A stretch of DNA of 64,000 nt from Pomphorhynchus laevis (Eukaryota > Acanthocephala > Palaeacanthocephala > Echinorhynchida > Pomphorhynchidae): the NCBI GenBank assembly GCA_012934845.2, contig WNNJ02000823.1:209919-273918 (forward strand). Direction: 5' to 3'. Below the pieces are notes generated by a model. The model was not told where the DNA came from, ran no database searches, and was given only the letters and a program-made list of their open reading frames with translations. Both the position numbers and the translations under genes were made by a program. Below are positions 29,530-40,741 of the stretch, in pieces (positions within the stretch are counted from its first letter, which is position 1; the number at the start of each line of letters is the position of its first letter).

Positions 29530-31470
29530 ACCTTTTTAATGTTATCTTTAAGATATGATTTAAAAGTAGTTTTAATGTTCATATCAAGATAAATACATCC
29601 ATATTTGTTTTATTAATTTTATTTCACTATTTAATGTATTATATTTTATATTATATTGTATGCATGAATGATCATGCAAGTTAATTTTTCTTGTAAATTT
29701 AAATATGTCGTCTTTAAGATATGATTTAAAAGTAGTTTTAATTAATGTTAATTTAATATTCATATCTAGATATATACCTTCTGTATCATTATATTAGTTT
29801 TTATTAAGAAAAAGGCTATCTGAATAAATTTGTTCGATTATTGAATAAAAATTATTAGAGTTAAATACACATATATCATCAGTTTGGCATTTCTGCCTCC
29901 AACTGTCTTTTTTCTATCTACGAACGTTTCTTTAATCTCCATCTCATTCTAAACCCCGACAAGTCCAAAATAATGTGGATCCTCCCCCGTAAACCAAACA
30001 TATCTCCTCCCACTGTATATTTTACCTCATCGATCATCCCCATAGTTACAATCTCACTCTCTTAGGCTTCCATTTCGATGATCACTTTTCCCTTAAACCC
30101 TTCGTCCGCGACAAGGTACGCTCGTCGAACTTAATTCTCCGTGACATCCGCCGTATCCGCCCCTTTATCGACTTCCGTTCTTGTATGTCTCTTCTTTCAT
30201 TGCTTCCTTTTCCTAAAATCGATTACTGCCTTAGCCTTTTCGCCAATTCTCCAAAATCCATCATCCTACTCCTACAACGAATAATCAACACCGTCGTTCG
30301 AGTGCTCTTTCGTCTCCGTCGCTTCGACCACACATCCACATATTTTGCCCAACTCTCCTGGCCCACCATCCACATCCGCATCAAACTCCGCCTTCTTCTC
30401 GTTACCTTTCGTCTCATCGCTGTCGGCTCCCCATCGTTCATCAACCTTTTTTTCTTAGACGACAATCGCCCCACCTCGCTATCGCATCGTTCCTGTCATA
30501 CCCTTTTACTCCACGTTCCTAATTACTCCAACAACTACGGTCTCCGATCCTTCCTCGTCGCCGCCTCACTCGCCTGGAATCAACTTCCTCTCGAAGTCCG
30601 TCGCGCCCCCTCCTTTATCACATTCAAACACCTCCTCCGTTCACACCTTCTCGACACATGATTCACAGTCTTGTTTTTTTGTGGTCATGTAAGCGCGCGC
30701 TGGCACGTATTTGTCACGTTTAAATAAATCCCTTTTAATGTATCGAAACATATATTTCATATCTTTATATAATTTAGATTTTTTTTAAACAGTTATGAAC
30801 AAATTCATATTCTATAAAGCTTCTATAAAAGAAGCTTTATACTTCTTGAATGTTTTTATACCTTTATAAAAACAAGTCAGCTATAATTGGGCTACTATTA
30901 CCTCCCATTGGAACACCTTTTATTTTTCTAAATAAAGATGTCTCTACCTTATTTATCAAAGAAAATTATTTATCAAAATAATCAAGATATTATATTTATA
31001 TTATAGTTACATAGATTATATTTATATTATAGTTACATGATAATAATTATTATCATGTAATAATTGTTTATTTGTCTAAATATAGATGTCTTTACTTTTA
31101 AATAATTTTGATTTATCAAAGTATTAAAGAATTCTATTAATTCAATTTATGCATATATTTTCATTTACTTGATGGTTTAATTTTTGTTAGATAGGCGTTA
31201 TAATTATTATAACATATATATGTATATCTTTTTCCGAATATAAGATTAATTAATTTTACTAACGCTTCTTTAATATCTACTAAATCTAGATTTGTATAAA
31301 GCGTGCTAAGATCGTATGTATTTATATTTTGAAAATTTATTACTTTTGTCTGTTCTAAAAATTCTTTTGTAGAATTAATACTGAAATAGTGTTTTATACC
31401 AGTATTAATTTCGATTACCTTGCAATATTTTTTAAAGTGTGCTTTAATTACTTTAAGTATTATATTCATA
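29530..31470 (-). mobile_element. Penelope-like element, RT part, copy 1 (split by LINE A)
   Basis: Minus strand: KAHFKKYCKVIEINTGIKHY and FSINSTKEFLEQT, then YDLSTLYTNLDLVDIKEALV (31469-31161), further RT to about 30740, then after the inserted LINE the continuation at 29880-29540 (thumb side). The TLYTNL motif is the Penelope RT A-motif neighbourhood. Several breaks. A perfect 28-bp palindrome without loop is at 31033-31060, and two hairpins at 30814-30875 (11 and 10 bp). Confidence 0.8.
29880..30735 (+). mobile_element. L2/CR1-type LINE family A, 3' copy inserted in Penelope
   Basis: 5'-truncated copy, about 856 bp, running from the LNPDKSKIMWILPRKPN box to the end of ORF2 (SLAWNQLPLEVRRAPSF) and the 3' tail GCGCGCGCTGGCACG...AAATAAATCCC. 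From 30185 the frame is open to the stop. The flanks (ATATATCAT and TAATGTATCG) join perfectly to the uninterrupted Penelope sequence at 1191-1210. Little or no target-site duplication is visible. Same insertion in copy 2 (59350-60205). Confidence 0.9.
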
Positions 31471-31575
31471 TAGACAAAAAATTTAAGGGTATAAAAATTG
31501 AATCAGATAATAAAACTATACCTATATAGTTTTTTCTGAATATAAGATTAATTTATTTTACTAACGCTTCTTTAG

Positions 31576-32476
31576 ATATCTTCTTATGATAGGCTAAGTT
31601 GTATAATAGACAGTTATTGTAATACAAAATACTATAATCATACAATAAATGTTAATAATAACAATAGAAAATATACACAAACCATAAACTTCATTAATAA
31701 ATGAATAGATAACATAAATATAGGCAGACTTTTAAATAATTCTAAAAGTAAAGAAATAATAGGGTCAGATTAAAGCAAATATATTCCTAAAATATAAGCT
31801 ATAATATAAGCTATTACCGCAATTAAAACGAAAAATTTGAAATTATAATAAAGAATTGAAATCTATATGTAACGATAATATCAGAAACATAATGGAAACA
31901 GAATGCAATTGTAAAAGTCTTAGTTTTGATAAAATAAATGAACATATATGTACCCATAATCTAGAATTAATTGAAAATTGTGAATTAAGAAAGCTGCTAT
32001 CAAAAGGGTATAAATATAGATTAAATAACAACAACGACAAAAATAAAATTTACAGTTCGTTATATAATAACTTAAATGATTACTTTAGTAAGCTGATTAA
32101 TAGTGAAAGCACGAATATATCTAAGATAAAAATTTGGAAAGATTATATATTTGATAAAATTAAAAATAAAATGAAAATTACAAACAATTACAAAAGGAAA
32201 GATAAAATTAATAAAGATATGTATAAAGAACTTACTAAATTAAAGGATAACTATATAATAACAACTATTGACAAAGCTAGTAATAACTTTGTCTTCATAT
32301 GCAAAAAGCTTTATTATGATATACTAGTGAAAGAGGTTAATTCTAATGATTTAAATGTAAATCCAACATATGAACGTAGTGAGTTGAGTTTAGAAACAAT
32401 TATTACAAGTCACTGTTCTATAATGGATAAAAAGTGTATAAAGGTTGAATTAGATAATAAAACTATACCTATATAG
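31576..32476 (+). mobile_element. Penelope-like element, N-terminal domain (inverted), copy 1
   Basis: Plus strand: MKSICNDNIRNIMETECNCK, KINEHICTHNLELIENCELR, SKGYKYRLNNN, WKDYIFDKIKNKMKI, then TTIDKASNNFVFICKKLYYD (the equivalent of the conserved ADK-N-VV box before Penelope RT) and VKVELDNKTIPI. Open for 206 codons from 31856. It stands head-to-head with the RT part (31470-29530), so the 5' segment is inverted relative to the rest, as in twin-primed insertions. Its first half is a hybrid of the two tandem units present in copy 2 (61321-61917). Confidence 0.8.
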
Positions 32477-32589
32477 TTTTTTTCTGAATATAAGATTAAT
32501 TTATTTTACTAACGCTTCTTTAGAGGTATTAAAATAATTAATAAATAATTGAATAATTATTATAATTAATAATAATATTATTATATTAA

Positions 32590-33880
32590 TCTGAGAAGTT
32601 ATTTATTAATGCCCACCGCAGCTTCTCGGCTTGGGGCTGGTAGCAGAAGTTACAGGAATTACATAACTTAGAAAGCAAAATATTTAAAATATTAATCACT
32701 ACTGGGGGTGTGATTTTATTTGTGGGATCGTTGACTTTGATTTGAAGGCCTTTTTATAGCATGAGTTTGTGTGTAAATGTTGATTGATTATTGTTGAATC
32801 TACAGGTATTGAATCGATTTTACGAAAAGGAATTGTTGAAAGAATTGAACCATAGAATACATGAGAATACACGAACGATGATAGATGTTTTGGTGGCTTG
32901 AGGTTATTGCCAAAGAGGTTGTTGCAGAGTGGCTGCTGTGTTATTTCGGGATCGGCGGCATTGATATTTTCTGTGAACTCTTGGAAGTGCTGTTGGAAGG
33001 CCGGTGATTTTGATAAGCAAATACATTGCTGGTAGTCAATAGATAGAAGTTAGATCGACGTTAGAATAGAAAGTGGAGTAGAGTTAATTTTAGGTGACAA
33101 TCCGAGTACATTTTTTAAGAAAGCAATTTACAGGAGTCAAGTTTTTTAAAACTTGACTAAAAATATATTTATAGGAGTTTACGAATTCTATGGGCTGATT
33201 GTTTAATGATAACTTGTCAGTTCGGGCTAGGCGACAACCACTACGAAATTTTATGGCTTTTGTTTTTAATGTGTTGACATTGAGGTCGTTTGGCAAACAG
33301 TATACATGAAGTTGATCAAGTAGGGTCTGTAAAATTGTAGTAGATTCACATATTATCAGAAGATCATCGGCAAAACTAAGGATTTTGGACTTGGTAGACG
33401 TCTTTTTTAAAAAGAGTGCAAGTCTCCGATAAAAAGTGAAAATATGAGAGGGCTAAGAGTGTCGCCATGTAATACTTCTTTATGCTGAATAACGGATGCA
33501 GATATAGATACGCAGTCCAATACTCGTATTTCATTAGGTGACAGAAGCCGACGTATTGTGTCGAGGAATGTTCTATTTATGTTTAACTGGACTTTGAGTT
33601 TTTCTATAATCAAATGGCGATTGACGCTGTCAAAGGCTTTGGTAAAGTCTACTAATACGGCGTAAGAGTGGCGATGGGTTGGAATCATGGCAAATATTGT
33701 GTCACGAGCTTGGGATAGTGCTGACAAATTCAAGCGACCACGGCGAAATCCATGATGTTCAGGTGGGAATAAGTTGTCTGCAAAGTGGAAAAGACGACGT
33801 GTGATCGGGGATGCAAAGAATTTATAAGCATGATTGAGGATAGCGATATCGCGATAAGCGTTCGGATCTGATGAATCACC
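32590..33880 (-). mobile_element. LINE of unassigned clade, RT and C-terminal part, copy 1
   Basis: Minus strand: SQARDTIFAMIPTHRHSYAV then LVDFTKAFDSVNRHLIIEKL (RT A motif), HGDTLSPLIFSLFIGDLHSF (B motif), an SFADDLLI-like catalytic box near 33380, then LNVNTLKTKAIKFRSGCRLA and NNQPIEFVNSYKY (33290-33150), and a C-terminal tail through INAADPEITQQP (about 32960) to a 3' end at about 32590. The arrangement is a typical non-LTR RT. I cannot place it in a clade. Interrupted frames; an 11-bp hairpin at 33135-33158. Copy 2 at 62350-63645. Confidence 0.75.
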
Positions 33881-33979
33881 TACGTTTTTATAAAGTAACT
33901 TAATATTAATAAATATAATAACTTATATTAATATAGTAACTATATTATAAGTTAATATATTAGTTAATAGTTAATCGAC

Positions 33980-34237
33980 TAACGCTCAATCATCGTAGAA
34001 AAGTCCATTGACACTATCAGGATACCAGAGATCAAGTAATAAACAGTTGGAACAGACTCCCGTCATCTGGAATTGAATGCCGGAACATCCGGAAATTTCG
34101 GCGTGCGCTGAACAGTGTATCGCTCTCATAGGAAGTCGAACCTGATTTGGATTTTTTGTTTTACTGACATTGTACTTTTTTTACATTGAGATTCCGCCAA
34201 ACGAGCCACCGCTCATCGGCTGTTGTATACTAATAAT
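33980..34237 (+). mobile_element. LINE 3' end (C-terminus plus 3' UTR), copy 1
   Basis: Plus-strand frame ending VINSWNRLPSSGIECRNIRK, FRRALNSVSLS and a stop at about 34137. The N-x-W-N-x-L-P motif followed by a basic end is the usual C-terminus of CR1/jockey-like LINEs. A 3' UTR of about 100 bp follows and ends in a TAATA-rich repeat (ACTAATAATATAATAG). It is a very short 5'-truncated copy of a family not otherwise seen here. Confidence 0.65.
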
Positions 34238-34720
34238 ATAATAGTTAACTATATTAATTAATTAAATAATATATTAATTATAAATAATTATAAATAATTG
34301 TTATATACGATTTTATAATTTATCTTGAAAAATTGAAATTTTGAATTTAAAATAAAAGTCAGTATTTTTGAATTGACTTGTATCTTATTAACTAGTATCT
34401 TATTCTAATATAAAGTATATTATTTATTATCCATAAAAACTTTCTGCTTAAAAGTTTAAATTTATTTTTTATATTATTGTTGATTTATATATTTTACTAT
34501 TTTATGTTTGATGGTATTTTTATAGAAACGTAGTTTAAAATATGCATCTATTAAATTATTTAAATGATTTCGAAAACCAATATCGTTACAAATTGTTGCA
34601 ATTCTTAAAATTTCATTATTTAATATATTATATTTTAATATAATATTAAATTAATGTATTATATTTAATATTATGTGGTATTCATATTTCATATGAAATA
34701 TAAATATACCCTCTTTATCC
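34238..34720 (-). mobile_element. Penelope-like element, RT thumb fragment
   Basis: 34390-34690 is a diverged copy of 735-970, the thumb and 3' part of the Penelope RT (EILRIATICND, NLIDAYFKL-like reading on the minus strand). 34238-34390 is AT-rich and resembles 470-560. Confidence 0.6.
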
Positions 34721-34799
34721 AATAAATGACCAGATTAGGCTATTCGCCTAATAATCAAAAGTCGCCGCGTATCGTAAGTGTATAATCCTATTAGCATAT

Positions 34800-35150
34800 G
34801 CTACTATATGCTACTTAAAAAATCATAAATGCGGTTAAGATCGTACTGTAGCAGTTAAGCATTCAGTTTACTATCTCTAGTGCACAATAGTTTTATATCA
34901 TCGGCAAAGGCTGAGAATGGGTTTTGGATACGTAATAATAAGTCAATTAGAAATGTGATAAAAAGAAGAGGACCCAATACAGTACCCTGAGTGACTCCAC
35001 AATTTACATATCTTGTAGTGGAAATGTGGCTCCCAACTCTAACGCTGTTAAACCGTCAGCTAAGGAATTTTAGAACCCAATTGCAAATGGCACAAGGGAC
35101 ATGCATGTTTCTATGGATGCAGTAACATGATGCCTTATACTTTGTGCTAA
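34800..35150 (-). mobile_element. Non-LTR RT fragment (FADD type)
   Basis: Minus-strand translation gives GTVLGPLLFITFLIDLLLRI followed by NPFSAFADDIKLLC, the RT B and C motifs of a jockey/CR1-like LINE. Only about 300 bp are recognisable. 35150-35520 is AT-rich with no feature. Confidence 0.65.
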
Positions 35151-35529
35151 GTTACTATTATTGTAAGTTTAATTTATTAAATTATTTATTAAATATTTTT
35201 AATTAATATTATTAATTTATTCTAATTTATTAAATTATTATTTAGTTTATTTTATTATTAATTAATTATACTATTAATAAATTTACTCAAATAGATTATT
35301 AATAAATAGACATTTAAAGTTTAAATTTTTTAAAATTTTTATTTTAAATATTATAAATATGTTATTAAATATATTTATAAATTTATTTTATTTAAAATTT
35401 ACTTTATAAATTTATTTATATTCAAGTCTATTTAAAAATTAAAGTCTCCAAATAATATAACCGCTTATAATATTACAATTACTTCTAGATATTAAATAAA
35501 TCTTGAATGAAATCAATTCTACATATCCT

Positions 35530-37195
35530 TATAAACTTTATTTTTCCTTTTTAATTGTTCTAAAAGTAAAGACATAATATGATCAGATTAAAGCAAATAT
35601 ATTCCTAAAAAAGGTGTTAATAAGCTGTTATCCTAATAGCTTATATGCTAAGTGTATAATATACAGTTATTGTCATACAAAATAGTATAATCGTACAATA
35701 AATGTTAATAATAACAATAGAAAATATACATTAACCGTAAACTTCATTAATAAATGTATAGATAACATAAATATAGGTAGAATTTTAAATAATTCTAAAA
35801 TTAAAGAAATAATAGGGTCAGATTAAAGCAAATATATTCCTAAAAAGGTGCTAATAAGCTGTTATCGCTATTAATAATAACTCATAATCTAGAATTAATT
35901 GTAAGTTGTGAATTAATGAAAAATTATATCAAAATGGTATAATAGATTATACTTTTTAAATAATAACAATAAAAATAAAATTTACAATTTAATTTAAATT
36001 CTTTTTAGTTATGAATAACAAAAGCTTACATAAGATAAACATTTGGAAATCAAATTAGCTAACTGAGTCTACGTATTAATATAATTAATAACTAATTAAT
36101 AATAGATAAAATTTATAATAAGGATTTTGTTAACAACTATATAACACTATATTTGTATATTGTGTATAGATTACTTATATGGTCAATAAATCAAAGATTA
36201 ATTAACGAATATGATAGGCTGAGTTGTATAATAGACAGTTTTTGTAATACAAAATACTATAATCGTACAATACATGTTAATAATAACAATAGAAAATATA
36301 CATTAATCATAAACTTCATTAATAAATATATAGATAACATAAATAAAGACGGACTTTTAAATAATTCTAAAACTAAAAAAATAATAGGGTCAGATTAAAG
36401 CAAATATATTCCTAAAAAGGTGCTAATAAGCTGTTATCGCCATTAATAATTACTTATAAGTTTTTCTAAAGATGTCAGATGTTCAATAAATCAAAAATTA
36501 ATTAACGAATATGATAGGCTGAGTTGTATAATAGACAGTTATTGTAATACAAAATACTATAATCGTACAATACATGTTAATAATAAAAAATATACACTGA
36601 CCATAAAATTCATTAATAAATGTATAGATAACATAAATATAGCTGGACTTTTAAATAATTCTAAAAGTAAAGAAATAATAGGGTCAGATTTAAGTAAATA
36701 TATTCCTAAAATAAGGTATAAACTCCTACCACCATTAGGACGAAAAATTTGTAATTATAATAAAGAATTAAAATCAATATGTAACGATAATATTAGAAAC
36801 ATAATGGAAACAGAATGCAATTGTAAAAGTCTTAGTTTTGTTAAAATAAATGAACTTATATGTATCCATAATCTAGAATTAATTGAAAACAAAGAATTAA
36901 GGAAAATGCTATCAAAAGGGTATAAATATAGATTAAGTTATAACGAAAGAAATAAAATTGTACCCATAATCTAGAAAAATTTGTAATTTTTACAAAACCA
37001 ACATAATAGTCAAACTAAATTACAAAATGTAAATCAATAATAACAGATTTAAGTAAATATATTCCAAAGGAAGGTATAGTTTGTTAAAGTTATTAGAACG
37101 AAAATTTGTAATAATAAAGAATTAAAATCAATATGTAACGAAAATATTAGAAACATAATGGAAACAGAATGCAATTGTAAAATTGTTCTCAATTT
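35530..37195 (+). mobile_element. Array of Penelope N-terminal fragments
   Basis: The segment coding RLSCIIDS-CNTKYYNRTI, NNNNRKYTL, FINKYIDNIN and NNSKTKKIIGSD recurs in direct order beginning near 35640, 36190 and 36505, partly with the same ends (GCTAATAAGCTGTTATCG at 35860 and 36423). The last copy runs on into KSICNDNIRNIMETECNCK. These are repeated 5'-part copies of one Penelope family, all damaged. Confidence 0.75.
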
Positions 37196-37242
37196 ATTGT
37201 TCTTTATTTTTCCTTTTAATTGTTCGTTATTTCCTTTTTTAA

Positions 37243-37870
37243 ATGTTCGTTATTTCCCACCCTAAAAACGGCAATTACATTTGCGGCGCACCAGTAAATA
37301 TCGCTCATTTTCTATCGTGCAAGAACAGTGCCTTGCCTTCTATCCGGCATAATGCTGTTAGAGACAATATCTTACAAGAATATCTCGTAAAAATTTCACT
37401 CCGCGTAGAATGTGAACCACAAATAATCGCTGTCCCTGACGACATTGCTTTCGAACGAACCACAACTACACGTGATCAGAATGCACGGCTCGATATCGTT
37501 TGTTATGGACTTTACAGTAATCGATTTGAGCGAACGTTCTTTGACGTCAATGTTTTCTCTGTACATGCTCAATCGAACATTTCTCGTGAACCATATTCGG
37601 TTTTTAAATACAATGATAGTCGAAAAAAGAATTACGAGTAGGTGCGGTTGAATGCGCTTCGTTCTCGCAACTAATATTCTCGACATCCGGAGGATTTGAT
37701 AAAATAACTGAGACGCTGATAAAGCTAATTGTCATCAAAACAGTCAATCGGTCAACCAGGGCATATGCCGATATAGCCGTTAAAATTAAACGTGATATTG
37801 TCTTTGCGATTGCACGCTCTGTGTCCGCATGTTTCCGTGCAGCAAGATTAAGTAGATAATAAATATTGAA
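37243..37870 (+). mobile_element. RLE-bearing LINE, C-terminal nuclease domain
   Basis: Reads CGAPVNIAHFLSCKN, SIRHNAVRDNILQEYLVKI, VECEPQIIAVPDD, RTTTTRDQNARLDIVCYGLY and RTFFDVNVFSVHAQSNI, then in the next frame ECASFSQLIFSTSGGFDKIT and ARSVSACFRAAR. The C-x-C...H...C segment, RHN.VRD, ARLDI and FFDVRV motifs are the zinc knuckle and PD-(D/E)XK-like nuclease of RLE LINEs. It is a different subfamily from that at 6336-6895. 5'-truncated. Confidence 0.75.
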
Positions 37871-37964
37871 AATTTTTATTACGTCTAAACATAAATTACA
37901 GTTTCGTGAATTGCAGGCCCATTTGCGGAAACCATTTCTCGTATAGAGATTAAAAAAATTACTC

Positions 37965-38714
37965 ATTTAATCTATGATAGCATTTCCTTAATTCAATATT
38001 TTCAATTAATTCTAGAATGTTTATCTTTGATGTATTTAAGCTTTCATAAATATGAAAGCTTAAATACATCAAAGATATATGCTATCCATTTGATAGCATT
38101 TTCCTTAATTCATTGTTTTCAATTAATTCTAGATTATGAGTGCATATATGTTCATTTATTATATCAAAACTAAGACTTTTGCAATCGCATTCAGTTTCTA
38201 TGATGTTTCTAGTATCATTTTTACATATTGATTTTAATTCTTTATTATAAAAACAAATTTTTCGTCCTAATGGTGGTAGGAGTTTATACCTTATTTTAGG
38301 AATATATTTACTTAAATCTGACCCTATTATTTCTTTACTTTTAGAATTATTTAAAAGTCCGGCTATATTTATGTTATCTATACATTTATTAATAAAGTTT
38401 ATGGTTAATGTATATTTTCTATTGTTATTATTAACATTTATTGTACGATTAGGGTATTTTGTATTACAATAACTGTCTATTATACAACTCAACCTATCAT
38501 ATTTGTTAATTAATCTTTGATTTATTGAGCACGTGATATCTTTAGAAAAACTTCTTATATTTACATAAAGATCTTTTAGCTAATTATCTCTTAAAAGTTG
38601 TTTCAATATTTCTAATTGTTCATAAATATACTTATATTTTTTAATATTTTTAAGTTTATTCCTCTTATTCCTTATTTAATATTTTAATCATACTTCATTA
38701 TATAATGTACTGGT
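37965..38714 (-). mobile_element. Penelope-like element, N-terminal fragment
   Basis: Minus-strand reading with RLSCIIDSYCNTKYPNRTIN, FINKCIDNINIAGLLNNSKS and GRKICFYNKELKSICKNDTR. Open from 38492 to 38082. Its 3' side ends in a perfect 27-bp inverted repeat with 2-nt loop (38022-38048 and 38051-38077), followed by a second start of the same sequence. Confidence 0.75.
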
Positions 38715-39474
38715 TCTGTTTGAGAACTATTTTGCAATTGCATTCTGTTTCCATTATGTTTCTAATATTTTCGTTACATATTGATTTTAATTCTTTATTA
38801 TTACAAATTTTCGTTCTAATAACTTTAACAAATTATACCTTCCTTTGGAATATATTTACTTAAATCTGTTATTATTGATTTACTTTTTGTAATTTAGTTT
38901 GACTATTATGCTGGTTTTGTAAAAATTACAAATTTTTCCTAGATTATGGGTACAATTTTATTTCTTTTGTTATAACTTAATCTATATTTATACCCTTTTG
39001 ACAGCATTTTCCTTAATTCTTTGTTTTCAATTAATTCTAGATTATGAGTGAATATATGTTCATTTATTTTATCAAAATTAAGACTTTTACAATTGCATTC
39101 TGTTTCCATTATGTTTCTAATATTATTGTTACATATTGATTTTAATTCTTTATTATAATTACAAATTTTTCGTCCTAATGGTGGTAGGAGTTTATACCTT
39201 ATTTTAGGAATATATTTACTTAAATCTGACCCTATTATTTCTTTACTTTTAGAATTATTTAAAAGTCCGGCTATATTTATGTTATCTATACATTTATTAA
39301 TGAAGTTTATGGTTAATGTATATTTTCTATTGTTATTATTAACATTTATTGTACGATTATAGTATTTTGTATTACAATAACTGTCTATTATACAACTTAG
39401 CCTATCATATTCGTTAATTAATTTTTGATTTATTGAACATATGATATCTTTAGAAAAACTTATGAGTAATTATT

Positions 39475-39700
39475 TTTCATCAATTTTCAGTGATTTTAAC
39501 AATTAGATATTTAATAATATAATAATAAATATAATATTAAATAAATATCAATTTAATATTAACAATATTAATATTGATTATTATTACAATACACTGATTA
39601 TATCTTTCATCAAATATATAATAGTGAATATTTGATCAGTGATTTTAATTCTTCGCCTGCAATTTTAAATTTAATTTAAAATTTATTTTTTTGCTGTTGA
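39475..39700. other. AT-rich spacer
   Basis: Nothing recognised; ATAATATTA-type low complexity at 39508-39570. Confidence 0.5.
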
Positions 39701-39701
39701 A

Positions 39702-40034
39702 ATGCACAATTCTCGTTACTATCTTGTAAATGACAAAATTTCACCATTGATGTGTATGGGCAAAGTCATCGTACTGATGTCTCTTTTGTGGGTGTATTAT
39801 AAACAAAACTTAATGACTGACTACACACCATCGTGTACACACTCTCGCAGACAACGGAACTTTAACTTCTGTAAAAATTCTGCTGTAATTAGCAAGTATT
39901 CCCAAGTGCAAAATTTAAGTGCGAATTTTAATTGTTGCTCTGTTGCTCTGTTTCACAATAAAAGATCAGTTGATTGGGAGTTGCAGTTTGAAGGGCCTTT
40001 GTTTAGTTTTGTAGACAATGATGCCAACGAGTGA
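39702..40034 (+). CDS. Unidentified ORF of 110 codons, possible host exon
   Basis: Uninterrupted frame from an ATG: MHNSRYYLVNDKISPLMCMG, YKQNLMTDYTPSCTHSRRQR, NCCSVALFHNKRSVDWELQF, ending LFSFVDNDANE. Composition is balanced and GC is above the local level. It has no recognised family. It lies 50 bp upstream of another open frame (40087) that contains a duplicated exon-like segment, so it may be part of a host gene. Confidence 0.35.
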   Translation: MHNSRYYLVNDKISPLMCMGKVIVLMSLLWVYYKQNLMTDYTPSCTHSRRQRNFNFCKNSAVISKYSQVQNLSANFNCCSVALFHNKRSVDWELQFEGPLFSFVDNDANE

Positions 40035-40086
40035 TCGTTGCCACTCGTAAGCCAGTGGTTGCTATAATCGAATAAGTCATTATTTT

Positions 40087-40281
40087 ATGTTGATAGAACG
40101 CATGAGCCTGTATAGAATTGCTTCCGATGATAATTTAAACTTTATTAAAACTTTATATCTGTTAGATACCTGCCAAAACAACTTTAAGATAATGGTATTA
40201 CTCAATAAGACAGAGAAGTGTATAGAATGGGCCGAAAAATGCAAGTACGCCTTTAGGGTACTTGGGCTATCTCGGGATTAG
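40087..40281 (+). CDS. Unidentified ORF containing a duplicated exon-like segment
   Basis: Frame of 64 codons: MLIERMSLYRIASDDNLNFI, KTLYLLDTCQNNF, IMVLLNKTEKCIEWAEKC. The last segment begins after TTTAAG and is a paralogue of the spliced-exon candidate at 40637-40703, with changes that preserve the frame. It could be a decayed tandem exon copy. Confidence 0.35.
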   Translation: MLIERMSLYRIASDDNLNFIKTLYLLDTCQNNFKIMVLLNKTEKCIEWAEKCKYAFRVLGLSRD

Positions 40282-40299
40282 TTTTCTTTAAAAGACGTC

Positions 40300-40480
40300 C
40301 CATAGAGCAAAGACTAAGGTTTCTCGAGCTCTTCATCTCGATATTACCGACCATGGTTTGTCTCAACTGGACACTTAGGTGGTGAAAGACCCCGAATGAC
40401 TCAGTCGGAAGGCGGCGCGCTGGTGCGGCCGGAGGGCTTAGATCCGTCTAGACCTGTGGCCGTAAATAAATATGATAAAA
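40300..40480. other. GC-rich island, unassigned
   Basis: 40380-40470 is far more GC-rich than anything near it (GGCGGCGCGCTGGTGCGGCC) and ends in CCGTAAATAAATATGAT followed by AT-rich sequence. The end resembles the 3' terminus of a non-LTR element, but I cannot match it to a family in the window. Confidence 0.3.
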
Positions 40481-40636
40481 AAGCTTCGACTGGAATGTAC
40501 AATTGATTTAATTTGTTTTTCTGCAAGTTTTAATATCTAAAATTTTTATCAGCTATATATTTTTGTTATTTAACAAAACCTTTATTTATTATTTATAGAG
40601 ACTTGCCCATTAAACTTTAATTTTTCTTAATTTTAG

Positions 40637-40703
40637 ATAATGGTATTACTGAAAGAGACAGAGAAGTGTATAGAATGGGTGGAAAAATGCTGTATAAACG
40701 AAG
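40637..40703 (+). CDS. Candidate internal exon (67 nt)
   Basis: TTTTTCTTAATTTTAG precedes it and AAG|GTAAGTG follows it, a good acceptor and an excellent donor. The frame shared with the paralogous segment at 40186 reads IMVLLKETEKCIEWVEKCCI. A VLxETE...C.C pattern of this kind occurs in ERCC6L2-like SNF2 helicases about 90 residues before the SGKxxVL segment, and an SGK-like exon is present downstream at 49315. The link is tentative. Confidence 0.4.
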
Positions 40704-40741
40704 GTAAGTGATGAAACTTTAAGTTATTTATATTATCATAT

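Larger units (their letters stand above)
14170..34237. repeat. Segmental duplication, copy 1 (core)
   Basis: 14170-21087 matches 49861-57380, and 27913-34237 matches 57381-64000, in the same order and direction with only scattered substitutions. Offsets are 35691 before the AT array, 36290 through the histones, 29468 from the RLE LINE on and 29763 at the end. Copy 1 contains 21088-27912, which is absent from copy 2. The homologous stretch upstream (RTE LINE plus initiator tRNA, 10495-13773 with 44650-47804) probably belongs to the same duplication. Histone coding sequences are identical between copies, pointing to a young event, gene conversion or an assembly duplicate. Confidence 0.92.
36460..39468. 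repeat. Large inverted repeat of Penelope sequence (arms about 740 bp)
   Basis: 36460-37195 on plus is matched in reverse complement by about 38715-39468, including an unusual internally rearranged stretch (36960-37130 with 38780-38960) that is shared by both arms. The shared rearrangement shows that one arm was copied from the other. The interior (37196-38714) holds an RLE LINE fragment and another Penelope piece. Confidence 0.8.

Noticed and set aside
31033-31060. 28-bp palindrome as a transcription terminator or operator
   Set aside because: It is inside a decayed Penelope element and is one of many such hairpins; no regulatory context is visible.
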